A stretch of DNA of 64,000 bases, taken from Oscillatoria princeps RMCB-10 (GTDB lineage: Bacteria > Cyanobacteriota > Cyanobacteriia > Cyanobacteriales > Oscillatoriaceae). Where the stretch lies: contig JAHHHT010000001.1 in NCBI GenBank assembly GCA_019359235.1, positions 372,001 through 436,000 of the forward strand, read 5' to 3'. Position numbers and translations under genes: made by a program. Positions 61,588-64,000 of the stretch are shown here, piece after piece. Each line of letters opens with the position of its first letter. Positions within the stretch are counted from its first letter, which is position 1. The notes under the pieces were generated by a model. It worked only from the letters and a program-made list of their open reading frames with translations. It was not told the DNA's origin and made no database searches.

Positions 61588-62844
61588 TTACGCGCCGGCA
61601 TCTGCCGGTGCGAAGTAAATCGCAATCGCAGTGGCGTAAGGGTCAATTGCCGGTTCTGGCACCTGGATGGTTAACTCCCCCAGCGGATCGGGATTGAACG
61701 AGTCCATAATGGCGCACCGCGCCGTGTATTTCAGTTCCGTCCCAGTTGCCAGAACGCGCACCGATTGCACCCGCTTCACCGGCACCCCCCGCACCGAAAT
61801 AGTCTCATAAGGCTTCATCAGCAAATGCAGATAAACCCGGTCCCCCTTGCGGGTAGAAGGGCCATAAAATTGCCAGGGTTCCAGTCCGGGCTTTGTTCCA
61901 ATTATACTTTCCCCATTGCCGCTCATCCACCTTTCCACCTCAGCCAAACGCTCCAACAGCTCTGGCTGAATTTTGCCATCCCCCATAGGACTGACATTCA
62001 ACAGCAGGTTGCCGCCTTTACCGGCCACCTCACACAGCGCGTGAATTAACTGGCGAGGTGACTTGAAATGCTTGTCAGCTGGGTTGTAACCCCAGCTTTC
62101 GTTAACAGTCATGCAAGTTTCCCAAGCGCGAGCCGGCGGTTGGGGCGGAATGAACTGCTCCGGCGTGTCGAAATCCCCGCATTCTGGCAGCCGGTCGTTA
62201 ATCAGAATTTCTGGCTGCAACGAGCGAATCATCTCCTTTAGCTCCTGCGCCCGCCACTGTTCCGGGGTTCGCTCCCAGGTGCCATCAAACCAGATAATAT
62301 CAATTTTCCCATAGTTCGCCAGCAATTCCCGCACTTGAGCGAACATAAACTGAGTGAAGCGCTCCCACTGTTCAGGGGTTGGCTGGCGATACTCACCAAA
62401 AACGTAAGGCTTGTCCGCTTCAGTAAAAGCTGGGTAATCTGGGTGATGCCAGTCAATCAGCGAGAAATACAAGCCGGTGCGAATTCCTTCCGCACGCATG
62501 GCATCAACAAATTCCCGCACGATGTCTTTGCCCCAAGGGGAATGCTGAATCGAAAAGTCCGACTGTTTGGTGTGGAACATGGCAAAGCCGTCGTGGTGCT
62601 TAGCCGTCAAAATGGCATATTGCATCCCCAGACGCTTTGCCAGCTTTGCCCACTCGTGCGGCTTATAGTGCTGCGGGTTAAAGGTTCGCGCCGTGCTGTG
62701 ATATTCCTCAACGGGGATATTCTGGCAGTAGGGGAGGCTGAACACGCCGCCCACAAGTGGCCACGACAATTCGCAGCCGCGCTGGCTGCTATGTCCCCAG
62801 TGCACAAACATCCCAAAACGAGCGGTGTCAAACCAGTTTTTCAT
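61588..62844 (-). CDS. GH29 family alpha-L-fucosidase
   Basis: Glycoside hydrolase of 418 residues that removes alpha-L-fucose from glycans. MKNWFDTARFGMFVHWGHSS is the conserved start of the catalytic barrel, AKHHDGFAMF (81-90) holds the substrate-binding His pair, and the nucleophile is Asp187 in KIDIIWFDGTWE. GKGGNLLLNVSPMGDGKIQP is another family block, and the C-terminal 80 residues form a beta domain. No signal peptide, so the enzyme is cytosolic. Its substrate could be fucose from the cell's own polysaccharide. Complete gene. Confidence 0.93.
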   Translation of the reverse strand: MKNWFDTARFGMFVHWGHSSQRGCELSWPLVGGVFSLPYCQNIPVEEYHSTARTFNPQHYKPHEWAKLAKRLGMQYAILTAKHHDGFAMFHTKQSDFSIQHSPWGKDIVREFVDAMRAEGIRTGLYFSLIDWHHPDYPAFTEADKPYVFGEYRQPTPEQWERFTQFMFAQVRELLANYGKIDIIWFDGTWERTPEQWRAQELKEMIRSLQPEILINDRLPECGDFDTPEQFIPPQPPARAWETCMTVNESWGYNPADKHFKSPRQLIHALCEVAGKGGNLLLNVSPMGDGKIQPELLERLAEVERWMSGNGESIIGTKPGLEPWQFYGPSTRKGDRVYLHLLMKPYETISVRGVPVKRVQSVRVLATGTELKYTARCAIMDSFNPDPLGELTIQVPEPAIDPYATAIAIYFAPADAGA

Positions 62845-62999
62845 AACACAATTGTCCTGTTTAAATTAGTCCCTCTGTTTGTAGTGAGGACTTTAGTCCT
62901 CATTCCCAGACAAACCGATAAAAAACTCAAGTAAAAGAAGAGAGCGGCGGAATTAGTTAAAACCCCACCGTGCGTCCGCCTCCCTTTAATTTTTGAAAC

Positions 63000-63022
63000 C
63001 CGCGCAGGCGGGTTTCGTCTGT
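63000..63022. terminator. GAAACCCGC hairpin
   Basis: GAAACCCGC, loop GCAG, GCGGGTTTC: a 9-bp stem between the amidase stop and the GH29 start, located where the amidase transcript should end. No T run on that strand. Confidence 0.5.
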
Positions 63023-63092
63023 ATAGCCGCGATTTTAATCGCCAGGATATATTTGCCAAAACGGGATGCTCCCCAACAGTACCTTTATATCG

Positions 63093-64000
63093 CTATTCTG
63101 TCAAAGCTACCGGCGCTGACACAACCCCCATCGCTTCCAGCACACCGGCAACCCGCAGAATCAGCGCTTCATTATAAGGTGCTGCTACCAATTGCACCCC
63201 CACCGGCAGAGCGCCGGGGCGCTGAATTGGCACCGATAAAACCGGCAGCCCAATGAAAGATAAAGGCTGCGTAAATAACCCCAGATGGGGGCGCACTAAA
63301 ATCTCAACCCCATCCAAAATCATCTTTTGCTGCCCGATCGCCGGTGCTGGGCAAGGCGTAGTTGGAGCTAAAATCAAATCCACATCCTGAAACACCTCGC
63401 GCACGCGATCGCGAAACCAAGTGCGGAACCGCTGCGCCCCGATGTACCAGCTCGCAGGAATCAGGGCACCGGCAAGGAAGCGATCGCGCGTGGCGGGGTC
63501 AAAATCCTGCGGGCGCGATCGCAAGTCATCCAGATGCAAGGAAGCGCCCTCGCAAGCCGTAATCACAAACGCCGCCGCGCGGGCGCGGTGCGCCTCCGGC
63601 AATGTGACATACTGCGTTGCGCCCAGAGCGCGGGCGACTTGTCCCACCGCCTCCAGCGCTGCCGGTTCCGCACCTCTGGTGAAATAGTCGCCTGCGATCG
63701 CAATGCGAACACCGGCAATCTCTTGCAGAGACGAGACTAATTGCGTCTCCGCCACAGGGCGATCGCAGCAAACCGGGTCGCGATCGTCGCGCCCTTGCAG
63801 GATATCAAACGCCGTGGCAATATCGCGCACCGAGCGGGCGAACGGCCCGATGTGGTCTAAGCTGCCGGCAAACAGCACCGTGCCGGCACGCGACAGACGC
63901 CCGTAAGTCGGTTTCAGCCCGTACACCCCGCAAAAGGCAGCCGGCACGCGAATTGAGCCATTCGTGTCCGAACCCAGCGTCAGCGGAACCAGCCCACCGG
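63093..64000 (-). CDS. AtzE-like amidase, partial
   Basis: Member of the amidase signature family, cut by the right edge (its N-terminal part lies beyond 64000). The visible 302 codons begin in GGLVPLTLGSDTNGSIRVPA and continue AFCGVYGLKPTYGRLS; the nucleophile Ser lies in TNGSIRVP. The cis-Ser and Lys of the triad are outside the window. DTNGSI instead of DTGGSI is characteristic of the AtzE group (biuret/allophanate-type amidohydrolases and Glu-tRNA amidotransferase A relatives). VDLILAPTTPCPAPAIGQQK and LPVLSVPIQRPGALPVGVQL are further marks. HIP1 octamers are dense here (for example near 63386, 63480, 63515, 63697). Neighbour: GH29. Confidence 0.88.
   Translation of the reverse strand, partial: GGLVPLTLGSDTNGSIRVPAAFCGVYGLKPTYGRLSRAGTVLFAGSLDHIGPFARSVRDIATAFDILQGRDDRDPVCCDRPVAETQLVSSLQEIAGVRIAIAGDYFTRGAEPAALEAVGQVARALGATQYVTLPEAHRARAAAFVITACEGASLHLDDLRSRPQDFDPATRDRFLAGALIPASWYIGAQRFRTWFRDRVREVFQDVDLILAPTTPCPAPAIGQQKMILDGVEILVRPHLGLFTQPLSFIGLPVLSVPIQRPGALPVGVQLVAAPYNEALILRVAGVLEAMGVVSAPVALTE

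Overview
The window is chromosomal DNA from a cyanobacterium. It carries genes for photosystem II cytochrome c-550 (psbV), its paralogue psbV2, soluble cytochrome c6 (petJ), cyanoexosortase B with its partner protein, accD, rpe, a four-cysteine Ser/Thr kinase remnant and two CsbD genes. GCGATCGC (HIP1) octamers and many dispersed palindromes and short tandem repeats also fit. The repeat load, the decayed signalling genes and the Uma2 and toxin-antitoxin genes suggest a large-genome filamentous lineage of the Oscillatoria/Microcoleus kind; that is inference, because no rRNA or other taxonomic marker is present.

Layout. 1-9.2 kb: partial subtilase (cut by the left edge), rpe, DsbA-like lipoprotein, solitary beta-class DNA methyltransferase, broken kinase-WD40 gene, DUF2283 protein, NRP-repeat protein, and a group of small proteins including two CsbD genes. 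9.6-11.6 kb: uvrB. 11.65-14.94 kb: a tight three-gene minus-strand operon of a 59-residue protein, a HEPN-like protein and an 887-residue two-P-loop ATPase with a KGGVGR Walker A; this is my main candidate for an undescribed conflict system. 15.4-25.3 kb: dienelactone hydrolase, then an envelope and exopolysaccharide block (DegT aminotransferase, cyanoexosortase B pair, SLBB export protein, Wzc-like copolymerase) and a rhomboid protease. 25.9-31.9 kb: Uma2 nuclease, MNT/HEPN toxin-antitoxin pair with a nonsense codon in hepT, small unknown proteins, a 12-bp minisatellite and petJ; most of this lies between arms of a roughly 200-bp inverted repeat. 32.3-41.7 kb: REC-GGDEF regulator, psbV2, psbV, accD, a frameshifted small gene, sensor kinase, prepilin peptidase, a candidate ncRNA, tRNA-Val(CAC) and radC.

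42.3-59.8 kb is a DNA phosphorothioation (dnd) island: a DEAD-type helicase of the dnd-linked restriction family, a small protein translationally coupled to an SMC-like ATPase and a Uma2 nuclease, dnd-associated protein 4, two DGQHR proteins (one is DndB), DndC, DndD, DndE and a tandemly duplicated dnd-associated methyltransferase whose first copy has lost its SAM-binding loop. dndA and dndFGH are absent from the window, so sulfur would have to come from a desulfurase encoded elsewhere, and the restriction role probably falls to the helicase and/or the SMC-Uma2 module.

59.8-64 kb: alpha/beta hydrolase, M15-like domain protein, GH29 alpha-L-fucosidase and an AtzE-type amidase cut by the right edge. 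Intergenic DNA is unusually rich in palindromic and tandem repeats, including an 85-bp MITE-like element with a perfect 5-bp target duplication.
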